Source of the DNA: Alkalihalobacillus alcalophilus ATCC 27647 = CGMCC 1.3604
GTDB taxonomy: Bacteria > Bacillota > Bacilli > Bacillales > Bacillaceae_D
Reading direction: 5' to 3'
NCBI RefSeq assembly: GCF_000292245.2
Contig: NZ_ALPT02000005.1
Span: forward strand, 25,881-89,880
DNA: 64,000 nucleotides
Shown here: positions 34,100-42,497 of the stretch, piece by piece
Layout: each line of letters opens with the position of its first letter
Position numbering within the stretch: position 1 is the first letter of the stretch
Program-made: the position numbers and the translations under genes
The notes under the pieces: generated by a model
What the model saw: only the letters and a program-made list of their open reading frames with translations
What the model was told of the DNA's origin: nothing
Databases searched by the model: none

Positions 34100-34322
34100 G
34101 CAATTCCCCCTCTCAACTAGCCTATGGGGGATAACAGTTGTCCTAGTCGATTTTTAAATAAATGTGGGCAATTTTTTTTTTACAAAGAACTGTTCTAAAG
34201 TTGGTGATCAAGCGAGAGAATAAAGAAACTTATAGTCCAGCGTTATCACCAAATGTAGATCCCACATTATATTCGAATGGCTCCTACCTTTTCTTGTCTC
34301 CAAAGGCTGTTCTTGACATTAT

Positions 34323-35306
34323 TTAGTACGCACCTCGTATAGATTCACTCACACTCTCAGAATAAAATAACTTTATCCTCTCTAGCTCACTCTCAGAAAA
34401 GGAGCGGACTTCTTGCGACTTAAGGTTGTCCTCTATTTGCTCTTTTGTTTTAAAACCAGGAATGACACATGAAACCGCTGATTGATCTAAGATCCAACGC
34501 ATGGCCGCTTGAGCCATTGTCCCTCTTTCCTCGGCAATCCATTTTAGATGTTCTACTAATTCTACTCCTTTACTAAAACCTAACCCAGCAAATGTTTCTC
34601 CCACATTAAAGGCGGCACCGTTTTCATTAAAAGAACGATGATCATCCTGTTCGAAACGATGCTCTTTTGTGAATTTCCCTGTCAATAACCCACTAGCTAG
34701 AGGCAATCTTGCTAAAATCCCGACCTCTTTTTTTTCTGCTTCAGGAAAAAGCTGCTCCAAAGATTTTTGACGAAATAGATTAAAAATAACTTGAAGTGTT
34801 TTGACATTTGGGTTTTCTAAACAAATTAATCCTTCTTCAACGGTTTCAACACTTACACCGTAGTTTTTGATTTTTCCTTCCTCTTGTAGACGATTAAGGA
34901 TGTCAAAAACAGCTCCGTCTTTTAAAATATCAGTAGGTGGGCAATGGATTTGATATAGGTCAATTGCTTCACGATTCAATCGCTTTAGACTTGATTCACA
35001 ATAAGAACGAATCGTTTCATAGGAATAATTTTCGGGTGCGTGAATATCCCCCATCCGACAAAACTTGGTTGCGATAAAAACTTCCTCTTCTTTTCCCTTT
35101 GTCGCTTTTGCTAATAATTCTTCACTATGCCCATTTCCATAGACATCTGCTGTATCAAAAAAGTTCACCCCTTGATCAATCGCAAACTCAAGAGCCCTTA
35201 ATGATTGCGCATCATTTACATTTCCCCAAGAACCACCAATCGCCCACGTTCCAAAACTAACTTCACTTACTTCGAATCCTGTTTTACCTAATTTACGGTA
35301 CTCCAT
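34323..35306 (-). CDS. Aldo/keto reductase
   Basis: A 327-residue NADPH-dependent reductase with the (beta/alpha)8 fold. The catalytic tetrad is recognisable: Asp and Tyr in NFFDTADVYGNGHSEE (about 49-64), Lys in VFIATKFC, and His in IDLYQIHCPP. The C-terminal cofactor segment is SCVIPGFKTKEQIEDNLKS. It belongs to the YhdN/YqkF/general stress AKR group; the substrate, usually an aldehyde or methylglyoxal, cannot be read. The ATG at 35306 has GGAGGAGG upstream. It is alone on its strand, separated from opuA by a terminator. Confidence 0.88.
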   Translation of the reverse strand: MEYRKLGKTGFEVSEVSFGTWAIGGSWGNVNDAQSLRALEFAIDQGVNFFDTADVYGNGHSEELLAKATKGKEEEVFIATKFCRMGDIHAPENYSYETIRSYCESSLKRLNREAIDLYQIHCPPTDILKDGAVFDILNRLQEEGKIKNYGVSVETVEEGLICLENPNVKTLQVIFNLFRQKSLEQLFPEAEKKEVGILARLPLASGLLTGKFTKEHRFEQDDHRSFNENGAAFNVGETFAGLGFSKGVELVEHLKWIAEERGTMAQAAMRWILDQSAVSCVIPGFKTKEQIEDNLKSQEVRSFSESELERIKLFYSESVSESIRGAY

Positions 35307-35390
35307 TTAACTACCTCCTCCTCTAACCTACAATTCTTAAATACTTTGTATCTCAAATTAAAGTAAACGCTCTCTTCTAAATGATTATAT

Positions 35391-35440
35391 AAAAAAAACT
35401 CCGACCAAAGACAGTATTCTGCCTCGGTCAGAGTTTTTGT
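35391..35440. terminator. Bidirectional terminator downstream of opuAC
   Basis: AAAACTC.GACC and GGTC.GAGTTTTT pair around a 19-base loop, with A/T runs on both sides, 20 bases after the opuAC stop. Confidence 0.82.
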
Positions 35441-35459
35441 ACGATGCTCTTAAAGTCAA

Positions 35460-36379
35460 TTAATTATTTAAATCTTCAATTGACGTAATATCCATGTATT
35501 CAGGAACGACTAAACCAATAGCAGCCCCTTCTAAGTTTGGTCCTAAATCAACGACTCGATCTTCAAATTGCTCCCATTGAGTAGCATGTGTTACTGGTAA
35601 CCATGCTGCAACCATTGCATCTGCTTCATTAGAAGCAATGGCTTCCCACATAAAGCTATTCTCTAATGCACTAATATCAACTTCATAACCAACACTTTCA
35701 AGAACTAACTTCATTAGATTTGTTGAAGCAATCTCTGAATCCCATGCAACAAAAGCTAATGAAATTGAATCGCCATCAACTGTTGCGACACCGTCTGTCC
35801 ACTCAGCTACTTTATCTTGATTTGCATCGAACCAATCTTCGGCAGCAACAGCTGGATCAGCTCCGTTATTAATATCATTCATAATGATAGCCATATCGTC
35901 TTCTGTCCAGAAGAAATTGCCTAAGACTTCAACTGCTTCTGGCATATCTTCTTCTAACCCTAAACGAGTAATCGTGTGAATATCTTCTGCTTCACCAAAT
36001 ACACCTTCTGGATCTTCTAGATATTTCAAATCAAATTCAGCAAATTTCCAATGTGGGTTCCAACCAGTGACAACAATTGGCTCCTCATTTTCAATTGCAG
36101 TAGCTAAAGCACTTGTCATCGCTGCCGATGAACTTACTTGTACTTCATAACCTTCTAAGTTATATGTTTCAACAGCTTCTTGAGCACGTGCAACTACACC
36201 AGCACCAGCATCAATTCCCGTAATCGTATAATCTAATGATTCAGCTACAGCTGTTGATGAATCACCATTATCACCAGACTCACCATCTGTTGATGTATCA
36301 TCGTCATTTCCACAAGCTGCTAAAAATAATGAAAAAGATAAACCTACTGCTAACCCTGCACGTTTCCAATTTTTTTCAT
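35460..36379 (-). CDS. opuAC: Glycine betaine-binding lipoprotein OpuAC, with apparent frameshift at codon 2-4
   Basis: The body (VTGWNPHWKFAEFDLKYLEDP, VAAWLPVTHATQWEQ) is the betaine-binding domain of OpuAC/ProX type II. The N-terminal coding frame reads WKRAGLAVGLSFSLFLAACG, a lipoprotein signal with lipobox LAAC, but it has no start codon. The proper start, ATG at 36379 preceded by GGGAG with eight-base spacing, is out of frame because it is followed by seven A's. Eight A's would give MKKNWKRAGLAVG. Without a shift, reading from this ATG stops after nine codons. The gene is either phase-variable or slippage-dependent, or the sequence has a one-base error. Last gene of the opuA operon. Confidence 0.88.
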
Positions 36380-36445
36380 AGTTGACACTCCCATTATATT
36401 TTTTATTTATTAATCAAAGTTAAAGAACTTGACTAAGTTAAGTGA

Positions 36446-37288
36446 TTAAACTTCTTTCTTATTGGCGTTAAAGCTTTGCGTTAAACGGTCCAGGATAATC
36501 GCAATAATAACGATCGCAATTCCCGTTTCAAAACCTTTACCGACATTGTTTTGTCCTACCGCATAATAAACTTCCTGCCCAAGACCTCTTGCACCAATCA
36601 TCGCCGCAATGACGACCATTGATAGAGCAAGCATAATACTTTGGTTAACCCCTGCCATAATCGTTCCTTTGGCCATTGGCAACTCAACCTTAAATAATTT
36701 CTGTGCTGGCGTAGACCCGAAGGCATCAGCCGCTTCAATTAATTCTGTTGATACTTGTTTAATTCCTAAGTTTGTTAAGCGAACGGTTGGTGGCATCGCA
36801 AAAATAACTGATGCTACGACACCTGGCACCATTCCAATTCCGAAAAAGGCAACAGCAGGAATTAAATAAACGAAGGCTGGCATCGTCTGCATTAAATCAA
36901 GTACAGGCTTTAAAATGCTCTCTACAATTTTGCTTTTCGACATCCAAATTCCAAGCGGTATTCCTATTATTAAAGCAATAAAAGCACTTGTTAAAACAAG
37001 GGACAGTGTTTGAACGGCCCCATTCCAATAACCGAGATTATAAATTAATAACAGTCCTAATAAGACAAAAACAGGTAAGCCCCATTTTTTGCGATTTAAA
37101 AAGACGGTTAGAGCAACAACGAGTAAAATAAACAACCACGCTGGCGGAAAGGCTAATATCATTTCAAAAAAGTCAACTAAAGCACCAATTCCAGTACGTA
37201 TCGCTTCAAAAAAAGCGGCTCCACTTTTGAGCCAATCTACAAAACTATCAATCCATTCAGCTAGTGGTAGACGTGGTATGGAATCCAT
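36446..37288 (-). CDS. opuAB: Glycine betaine ABC transporter permease OpuAB
   Basis: A 280-residue polytopic membrane subunit of an osmoprotectant importer. Conserved blocks are PILDLMQTMPAFVYLIPAVA-type sequence around residue 155, MPPTVRLTNLGIKQV and the EAA loop EAADAFGSTPAQKLFKVELP. It opens MDSIPRLPLAEWIDSFVDW, matching B. subtilis OpuAB (MDRLPRIPLADIIDRFVDW), which fixes the start at the ATG at 37288. The upstream in-frame ATG at 37303 would contain the AGGTGG ribosome site. It overlaps opuAA by 32 bases. Confidence 0.93.
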   Translation of the reverse strand: MDSIPRLPLAEWIDSFVDWLKSGAAFFEAIRTGIGALVDFFEMILAFPPAWLFILLVVALTVFLNRKKWGLPVFVLLGLLLIYNLGYWNGAVQTLSLVLTSAFIALIIGIPLGIWMSKSKIVESILKPVLDLMQTMPAFVYLIPAVAFFGIGMVPGVVASVIFAMPPTVRLTNLGIKQVSTELIEAADAFGSTPAQKLFKVELPMAKGTIMAGVNQSIMLALSMVVIAAMIGARGLGQEVYYAVGQNNVGKGFETGIAIVIIAIILDRLTQSFNANKKEV

Positions 37289-38474
37289 CGAAATCCACCT
37301 CATTTCCAGACAATGCTCCTAGAACAGCACCTCTTACAATAATTCCTTTTAATTTTCCATCTTCTACTACAGAAAGAGGAATCGAGCTCGTTGATAAGGA
37401 ATCAAGCAATTCATAAATAGATGTATCCATTGAAACTTTAGGAATATCTTTGTCTATGATTTCATTTAAATCACTTTTTTGTTCCTTAATTAATTTAGAT
37501 ACTTCATTTGCGTGAACAACCCCAACAAGTTCCTTTGTTTTCGTCGTCACATAAATACTTGAAATTCCTGCATCTTTCATACGTTGAATCGCCACACGTG
37601 GACCATCTTTCTCAAGTTTAATCGTCTCTGGACGAATCATGACATTTTCAGCCGTTAATACTTTAGAACGGTCGACATCCTCAACAAACTTCTCTACGTA
37701 TTGATTTTCAGGCTGTGTTAAAATTTCTTCTGGTGTCCCAACTTGAACAATCGAACCGTCCTTCATAATCATAATGCGATCACCGATTCTTAATGCTTCA
37801 TCCAAATCATGAGTAATAAAAATAATCGTCTTTTGCATTTTCGTTTGTAAATCCAACAATTCATCCTGCATGTCTTTTCGGATTAAAGGATCTAAGGCTG
37901 AGAAAGCCTCATCCATTAACAAAATGTCAGGATCATTCGCAAGTGCTCGTGCTAAACCAACTCGCTGTTGCATTCCACCAGATAGCTGGTCGGGATATTT
38001 TTGTTCATACCCTTTTAAGCCAACTAGCTCTAATGATGTCATTGCCTTTTCGTATCTTGTTGCTTTAGCAATTCCTTGAACTTCTAAGCCATATTCGACA
38101 TTGGCAAGCACTGTTCGGTTAGGAAACAGACCGAATTTTTGGAAAACCATCCCCATTTTCTTCCGACGAACTTCCCTTAGTTTCTTGCTGTCCATTTTTG
38201 CTAAGTCTTCCCCATCTAACCAGACACTTCCTACAGTTGGCTCAATTAGACGATTTAACAGCCTAATGATCGTTGACTTACCACTACCAGACAATCCCAT
38301 GATGACAAAAATTTCACCATTCTCGATTTCAAAGCTGGCTTGATTAACGCCCACGGTCATTCCCGTTTCTTTTAAAATTTCGTCTTTCGTTTTCTTTTCT
38401 TTCAAAAGGTCAATCGCTTTTTTTGTCTTTTTCCCAAAGACTTTAGTGAGACCTTCCACTTTTACTTTTGCCAC
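37257..38474 (-). CDS. opuAA: Glycine betaine ABC transporter ATPase OpuAA
   Basis: A 405-residue ATPase with a ProV-type N-terminal extension. Walker A GLSGSGKST (about 59-67), signature LSGGMQQRVGLARAL, Walker B ILLMDEAFSALDPLIR, and H-loop FITHDLDEAL. The C-terminal third holds two CBS domains (VGVVHANEVSKL, and PLSVVEDGKLKGIIVRG) that sense ionic strength or cyclic-di-AMP in this family. It leads the opuAA-AB-AC operon used to import betaine under high osmolarity. Upstream is a divergent GbsR-like regulator gene with a perfect palindrome in the shared control region. Confidence 0.95.
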   Translation of the reverse strand: MAKVKVEGLTKVFGKKTKKAIDLLKEKKTKDEILKETGMTVGVNQASFEIENGEIFVIMGLSGSGKSTIIRLLNRLIEPTVGSVWLDGEDLAKMDSKKLREVRRKKMGMVFQKFGLFPNRTVLANVEYGLEVQGIAKATRYEKAMTSLELVGLKGYEQKYPDQLSGGMQQRVGLARALANDPDILLMDEAFSALDPLIRKDMQDELLDLQTKMQKTIIFITHDLDEALRIGDRIMIMKDGSIVQVGTPEEILTQPENQYVEKFVEDVDRSKVLTAENVMIRPETIKLEKDGPRVAIQRMKDAGISSIYVTTKTKELVGVVHANEVSKLIKEQKSDLNEIIDKDIPKVSMDTSIYELLDSLSTSSIPLSVVEDGKLKGIIVRGAVLGALSGNEVDFDGFHTTSTTS

Positions 38475-38584
38475 GTTCGCTTCACCTCACTTACTTTTTC
38501 CATGTAACATCCGACCTATTAACTATAGCCTTTTGTAAAATTAACAACAATCTCTATATTCAGTACGTATTGTTTATTTATTAC

Positions 38585-38602
38585 GTACAGTTTAAACTGT
38601 AC
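38585..38602. promoter_or_regulatory. Perfect 18-bp palindrome between opuA and its divergent regulator
   Basis: GTACAGTTTAAACTGTAC is fully symmetrical. It lies about 110 bases upstream of opuAA and 270 bases upstream of the GbsR-like gene. A partial echo, CAGTACGTAT...ATTACGTAC, sits directly beside it at 38561-38588. It is a candidate operator for the divergent regulator. The rest of the 400-base gap is A/T-rich with no gene. Confidence 0.6.
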
Positions 38603-38871
38603 AGACATTACAGGAGAGATTCTTAGTAATCCTAGCAAATGCTAAGAGATCATCCAATTTTGAGCACTTTCACCTTTTTCACATTTTTGATACTATCTTT
38701 ATGAGTAACGTTTTTAACAAGGACTAATAAGGTATAGCCTTTTTTAAATAAGGTGAAACCTAAAAAGAATAAATAAAAATATTAAAAAGACTCTAAAAAA
38801 ACTTAGTTAAGAGATCAAATTGGTGTAAGACAAGAGCTCATAATGAATCTACTTGGGGAGGACAAGTTAGA

Positions 38872-39417
38872 ATGGTTGAAAAAAAAGAGCATAGTGATTG
38901 GGAGAAGCTCGAACTCGCACGTGAAGAATTTTCACACGAACTATCCAAAAACATTCATATGTATGGAATTACACAATCTGTTGGAAGATTGTATGGAACC
39001 GTTCTTTTTGCAAATGACCCTATGACATTGGATGAAATGAGTCAAGCAATAGGAATGAGCAAAACGAGCATGAGTACAGGAATTCGAACACTGTTAGACG
39101 CAAATATGGTCGATCGTGTTTGGCAAAAAGGGGTTCGAAAAGACTTGTATCAATCTGAAGAAGATTGGTATAAATCCTTCTCCGCTGTCTTTGTGAAAAG
39201 GTGGCGAACTTCTGTTGATAATAACTTAAAGGCTGTTGAACAGCATTGTCTTATTTTAAAAGCGTTATCAAATAATGAGGACGAAGAGCTACAGCAAGCC
39301 ATTCAAAATGATTATCAAAAAATGGATCACGCCAAAAAGTATTATCAATGGCTCCAAGATGTGATCCACTTATTTGAATCAGGTGAAATTTATAACATTA
39401 TTCCAAAAAAAGAATAA
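38872..39417 (+). CDS. GbsR/OpcR-type MarR-like regulator of osmoprotectant genes
   Basis: A 181-residue winged-helix protein. The blocks YGITQSVGRLYGTVLFANDPMT-like (about 31-52) and GMSKTSMSTGIRTLLDANMVD (recognition region), followed by the C-terminal AKKYYQWLQDVIHLFESGEI, are diagnostic of the GbsR family. In B. subtilis GbsR senses choline, and OpcR regulates opuC. Lying divergent to opuA, this homologue probably controls it, which differs from B. subtilis where opuA has no adjacent regulator. The ATG at 38872 follows GGGGAGG. A terminator follows the gene. Confidence 0.88.
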   Translation: MVEKKEHSDWEKLELAREEFSHELSKNIHMYGITQSVGRLYGTVLFANDPMTLDEMSQAIGMSKTSMSTGIRTLLDANMVDRVWQKGVRKDLYQSEEDWYKSFSAVFVKRWRTSVDNNLKAVEQHCLILKALSNNEDEELQQAIQNDYQKMDHAKKYYQWLQDVIHLFESGEIYNIIPKKE

Positions 39418-39424
39418 AACAATA

Positions 39425-39457
39425 ATCTGCAAAGTCCACTGGCCTTGCAGATTTTTT
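39425..39457. terminator. Terminator between the GbsR-like gene and the Mrr-like gene
   Basis: ATCTGCAA/TTGCAGAT stem, then TTTTTT on the plus strand. The two genes converge here. Confidence 0.8.
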
Positions 39458-40077
39458 CATCCTCTTTTTCGGTAAAAATATTCACCTGCTTTTACCGTTG
39501 TTTTATTCGTTTCAAGCCTTTCAAGCGTATCAATGTATTGATAATTTTGACCTGAAGTCGCCTCGACAATTAGTTGTCTTGCCCGGTCCTCTTTTCCTTT
39601 TTTAAATGATTTTAATAATTCATCAAGTCCTTCACGGTCAATGATTCCGACCTGAGTCGCTGCCGCTAATTGATAACATGGATCTGATATTTTATCTGTA
39701 CTTGTGACAATTATACTTTTTTCAGCTTCATAAAAAGCCCTTGCTGCGTAAATTTCTTGTACCGCTGATAACCCTAATTTATCTGTATATCTTTTTGCTT
39801 GCAAAACAACTTTTTCATTTTCTTCATTATAAAAAACCATATCGGCACCAAAATCACGGCTTTTTTTCGTTTGATAAATCGTTCCTACACCTATAGCAGC
39901 AAATAAAACGAGTAAATAATCCTCAAATTCATGTCCACTCATTCGATCAATATCACGAATCGTTATTTTCATTAAGTCATATTTCTGCTTCTTTAATTTG
40001 CGGACAACGATCCAAATAATAGATGTGGCTATCAACACAAGAACTAGAATTAAAAGGAGCTGTTGTTCAAAGGCCAT
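39457..40077 (-). CDS. Membrane-anchored Mrr-type restriction endonuclease-like protein
   Basis: A 206-residue protein. One membrane helix (residues 6-25, LLLILVLVLIATSIIWIVV) precedes a basic stretch and a PF04471 Mrr_cat domain: MSGHEFEDYLLVLFAAIG, then the nuclease core with Asp in RDFGADMVF and the Q-x-K motif in VVLQAKRYT. Mrr relatives cut modified DNA; small membrane-anchored forms are common in Firmicutes and their role is unknown. A methyltransferase partner is absent. The ATG at 40077 follows AAAGGA. A broken relative with the same layout lies at 51961. Confidence 0.82.
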   Translation of the reverse strand: MAFEQQLLLILVLVLIATSIIWIVVRKLKKQKYDLMKITIRDIDRMSGHEFEDYLLVLFAAIGVGTIYQTKKSRDFGADMVFYNEENEKVVLQAKRYTDKLGLSAVQEIYAARAFYEAEKSIIVTSTDKISDPCYQLAAATQVGIIDREGLDELLKSFKKGKEDRARQLIVEATSGQNYQYIDTLERLETNKTTVKAGEYFYRKRG

Positions 40078-40281
40078 ATTGTTTCATTCCTTTAGCTTTA
40101 ATATCCTTTTATTTTACACAAATTCCCCCGTGCACACAAACACCTGTTTGTATATCTTTCTACATCAAAAGTTGTAGAAACACTCAGACCATTTCGGTAA
40201 CTCTTCCTCCATCCAATCCACGATGTCGAAATAGTTGGTTTTTTCTAAAATAAAGTTAACCAAACAAAAGGAGCTAAAAAA

Positions 40282-41004
40282 ATGAATACAAACAAAAAAG
40301 TGATTCTGATTACTGGAGCTTCACGAGGATTAGGAGAATCGTTAACTTACCATTTTGCCAAAAAACAAAACCAATTAGTTATTTGTTCACGAAACATAAA
40401 AGAATTGCTCCCCGTCAAATTAAAAGCCGAATCATTCGGAGCAGAAGTAATAGCACTTGAAGCCGATGTTGCAAACTTTAATGATGTTGATCGGCTCGTA
40501 TCCGTTGCCGAGGATTCTTTTGGAAAAATTGATATTCTTATTAATAATGCGTCTATTTTTGGGCCTGGCCTGACGGAACTTGCCGACTATTCAGAGATTC
40601 AATTTGAACAGGTTTTACAAATCAATATTATGAATCCATTTCTTATGTCGAAAAGAGTACTAGCAGGAATGCTTGCTCGGAATGATGGTTTGATAATAAC
40701 GCTCACATCGGCTGCTGGAAAAACAGGTTTTGCTGAATGGGGAGCTTATGGTGTTTCAAAATTCGCTGTAGAAGGACTGATTCAAACGTGGGCAGATGAA
40801 CTACAGGACACAGGTGTTGAAACATGCCTTATTGATCCAGGAGAGATGGACACTGTCATGCATGATATTGCTGTTCCTAATTGCGATTATCCATTGTTGA
40901 AACCATCGCAGCTTTTACCACTTTTTGATCAAATTATTCATAATCAAGGTTCTGTTAACGGAAAACGTTTTGAAATCGTTGAATATTTAGAGGGGGATTT
41001 ATAA
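40282..41004 (+). CDS. Short-chain dehydrogenase/reductase
   Basis: A 240-residue classical SDR. The cofactor motif TGASRGLGESL (TGxxxGxG, about 12-22), the NNAS motif in ILINNASIFGPG, catalytic Ser in LTSAAGK and YxxxK in YGVSKFAV are all present, so the enzyme should be active. The substrate cannot be inferred. It is the first gene of a three-gene operon; its stop codon overlaps the ATG of a QueA-like gene (TAATG), which points to a joint function. The ATG at 40282 follows AAAAGGAG. Confidence 0.85.
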   Translation: MNTNKKVILITGASRGLGESLTYHFAKKQNQLVICSRNIKELLPVKLKAESFGAEVIALEADVANFNDVDRLVSVAEDSFGKIDILINNASIFGPGLTELADYSEIQFEQVLQINIMNPFLMSKRVLAGMLARNDGLIITLTSAAGKTGFAEWGAYGVSKFAVEGLIQTWADELQDTGVETCLIDPGEMDTVMHDIAVPNCDYPLLKPSQLLPLFDQIIHNQGSVNGKRFEIVEYLEGDL

Positions 41005-42020
41005 TGAACATAGTCAATAATATTCATCAATCCTTTCAAATTCCAGCCAATTTACATGCCAATACCCCAGCTGAGTACCGAGAAAACAGTCGTTCTCAAG
41101 TCAATATGATGGTGTTAAATAAACAAACAGGTGCAGTGAGTGATCACCATTTAGCAAACCTGCCTCACCTTTTGTCTCCAGGCGATTTACTTGTTTTTAA
41201 CAAAAGCCGGACGATTCCTGCTTTGCTAAGAAGCAAAGATCAAAAAATAGAAATTCGTCTTGCTCGAAAAATAACTGATTTAAAATGGGAAGCCTTAATT
41301 TTTCAGAATGATGAGAGGAGAGATTGTATCTTACTAGAAGGAGGTGGACAGCTAGACATAGTGGGCACTGGTAGTGAAGCTCCTTTAGTCGTTGTCGAAT
41401 TCAGGCAAATATCCGAACCGATTTTGTCGTACCTTTATAAATATGGTGCCCCGATTCGTTATGAATACATCCATAAACCATGGCCAATGCAAGATTATCA
41501 AACGATTTTTGCCTCGGTTCCAGGCTCAGTCGAGATGCCTTCAGCAGGTCGAGCTTTTTCGTGGAAGTTGATTCAACAACTAAAAAAATCAGGCATTCAA
41601 ATTGCTTTCCTTGAATTACATGCTGGCATTAGCTATTACGGTGATAATCAATGGCCAAATCCAAAAAATCACCCTGAAGCCTATTCAATTCCAGTAGAAA
41701 CGATTGAATTAATCAAAAAGACCAAACATCATGAAGGTAAAATCATCGCCGTCGGCACAACCGTTGTTCGAGCACTCGAATCATTTGCTTTAGAAAATAA
41801 CCCCTTAAACGGGGAAACAACAACTGATTTATATATAAACAGACAGCACCCACTCCAAATAGTAGACGGTCTTATGACAGGTCTCCATGAACCAGATACG
41901 AGTCATCTCGACCTCTTATGTGCTTTTACTGAGGAAGCTTATATTATTGACGCTTATCGACATGCATTGAAGCAGCAATATCTTTGGCATGAATTTGGCG
42001 ATTTAAATTTAATCTTTTAA
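41004..42020 (+). CDS. QueA-like protein, divergent paralogue of S-adenosylmethionine:tRNA ribosyltransferase-isomerase
   Basis: A 338-residue member of the QueA superfamily. Retained features are the N-terminal ENSRSQVNMMVL, PGDLLVFNKSRTIPALL, the PGSVEMPSAGRAFS block and VGTTVVRALES. QueA transfers ribose from SAM to preQ1 in tRNA. Here the usual APTAGLHFT is changed to MPSAGRAFS and the HxSExY region to HPEAYSI, so this is not the housekeeping enzyme and its substrate may differ. No queuosine genes (tgt, queC-F) are nearby. Its ATG overlaps the SDR stop by one base and has GAGGGGG upstream. A VOC protein gene follows 10 bases later. Confidence 0.8.
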   Translation: MNIVNNIHQSFQIPANLHANTPAEYRENSRSQVNMMVLNKQTGAVSDHHLANLPHLLSPGDLLVFNKSRTIPALLRSKDQKIEIRLARKITDLKWEALIFQNDERRDCILLEGGGQLDIVGTGSEAPLVVVEFRQISEPILSYLYKYGAPIRYEYIHKPWPMQDYQTIFASVPGSVEMPSAGRAFSWKLIQQLKKSGIQIAFLELHAGISYYGDNQWPNPKNHPEAYSIPVETIELIKKTKHHEGKIIAVGTTVVRALESFALENNPLNGETTTDLYINRQHPLQIVDGLMTGLHEPDTSHLDLLCAFTEEAYIIDAYRHALKQQYLWHEFGDLNLIF

Positions 42021-42030
42021 GGAGGACCTA

Positions 42031-42387
42031 ATGTACGTCTTACACCATATCGGCATTGAAGTTCAGCATTTGCAAAATTCACTCCAATTTTATCAGCACT
42101 TTTTTGACGCAAAAATAGGAGAAAAATTTTTAATGGATGACGAAGAAATTGTTTTTCTCGAACTTGATTCCTTTGTCATTGAACTCATTCACTCAAAACA
42201 AACGGGAAAAAAGCCTCAAACATCAACTGTTCACTTCGCCTTAAAAGTACCTAATTTAATGGAAGAAATCGCTGCACTAACTAAAAAAGGGTTCACAGCA
42301 AGCGATGGCCCTTATCATTTAAGCAATGGATTAAAAGTGGTTTATTATGAAGGTCTAGACCATGAAGTCATTGAATTAATGGAGTAA
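42031..42387 (+). CDS. VOC (glyoxalase/bleomycin resistance fold) protein
   Basis: A 118-residue protein. It opens VLHHIGIEVQHLQNSLQFYQ with the first metal histidine and shows the second in TVHFALKVPNL. A Glu in VIELIHSKQ and the closing DHEVIELME complete the methylmalonyl-CoA epimerase/glyoxalase-like pattern. The reaction is unknown: the fold supports isomerases, lyases and binding proteins. The ATG at 42031 follows AAGGAGG. It is the last gene of the SDR/QueA-like/VOC set and may act on their product. Confidence 0.82.
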   Translation: MYVLHHIGIEVQHLQNSLQFYQHFFDAKIGEKFLMDDEEIVFLELDSFVIELIHSKQTGKKPQTSTVHFALKVPNLMEEIAALTKKGFTASDGPYHLSNGLKVVYYEGLDHEVIELME

Positions 42388-42397
42388 ATGGTGCCGC

Positions 42398-42487
42398 TTA
42401 TCCCACTTTGCGCCGTAGATAGTCTAATACAAACAAATACACAATAAGAAAAAGACTGCTAAAAGCCAATAAAATGGCTTTTGGCAA
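42398..42487 (-). CDS. Single-span membrane microprotein, 29 residues, downstream of a response regulator
   Basis: Too short for normal gene calling. AAGGAGGAGGGA overlaps the stop codon of the upstream response regulator gene; the TTG at 42487 follows at ideal spacing. The product begins MPKAILLAFSSLFLIVYLFV and ends LDYLRRKVG: one hydrophobic helix with a basic tail, so N-out/C-in by the positive-inside rule. Tight coupling to the two-component genes suggests a sensor-associated microprotein, but this is inference. I do not recognise it. Confidence 0.6.
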   Translation of the reverse strand: MPKAILLAFSSLFLIVYLFVLDYLRRKVG

Positions 42488-42497
42488 TCCCTCCTCC

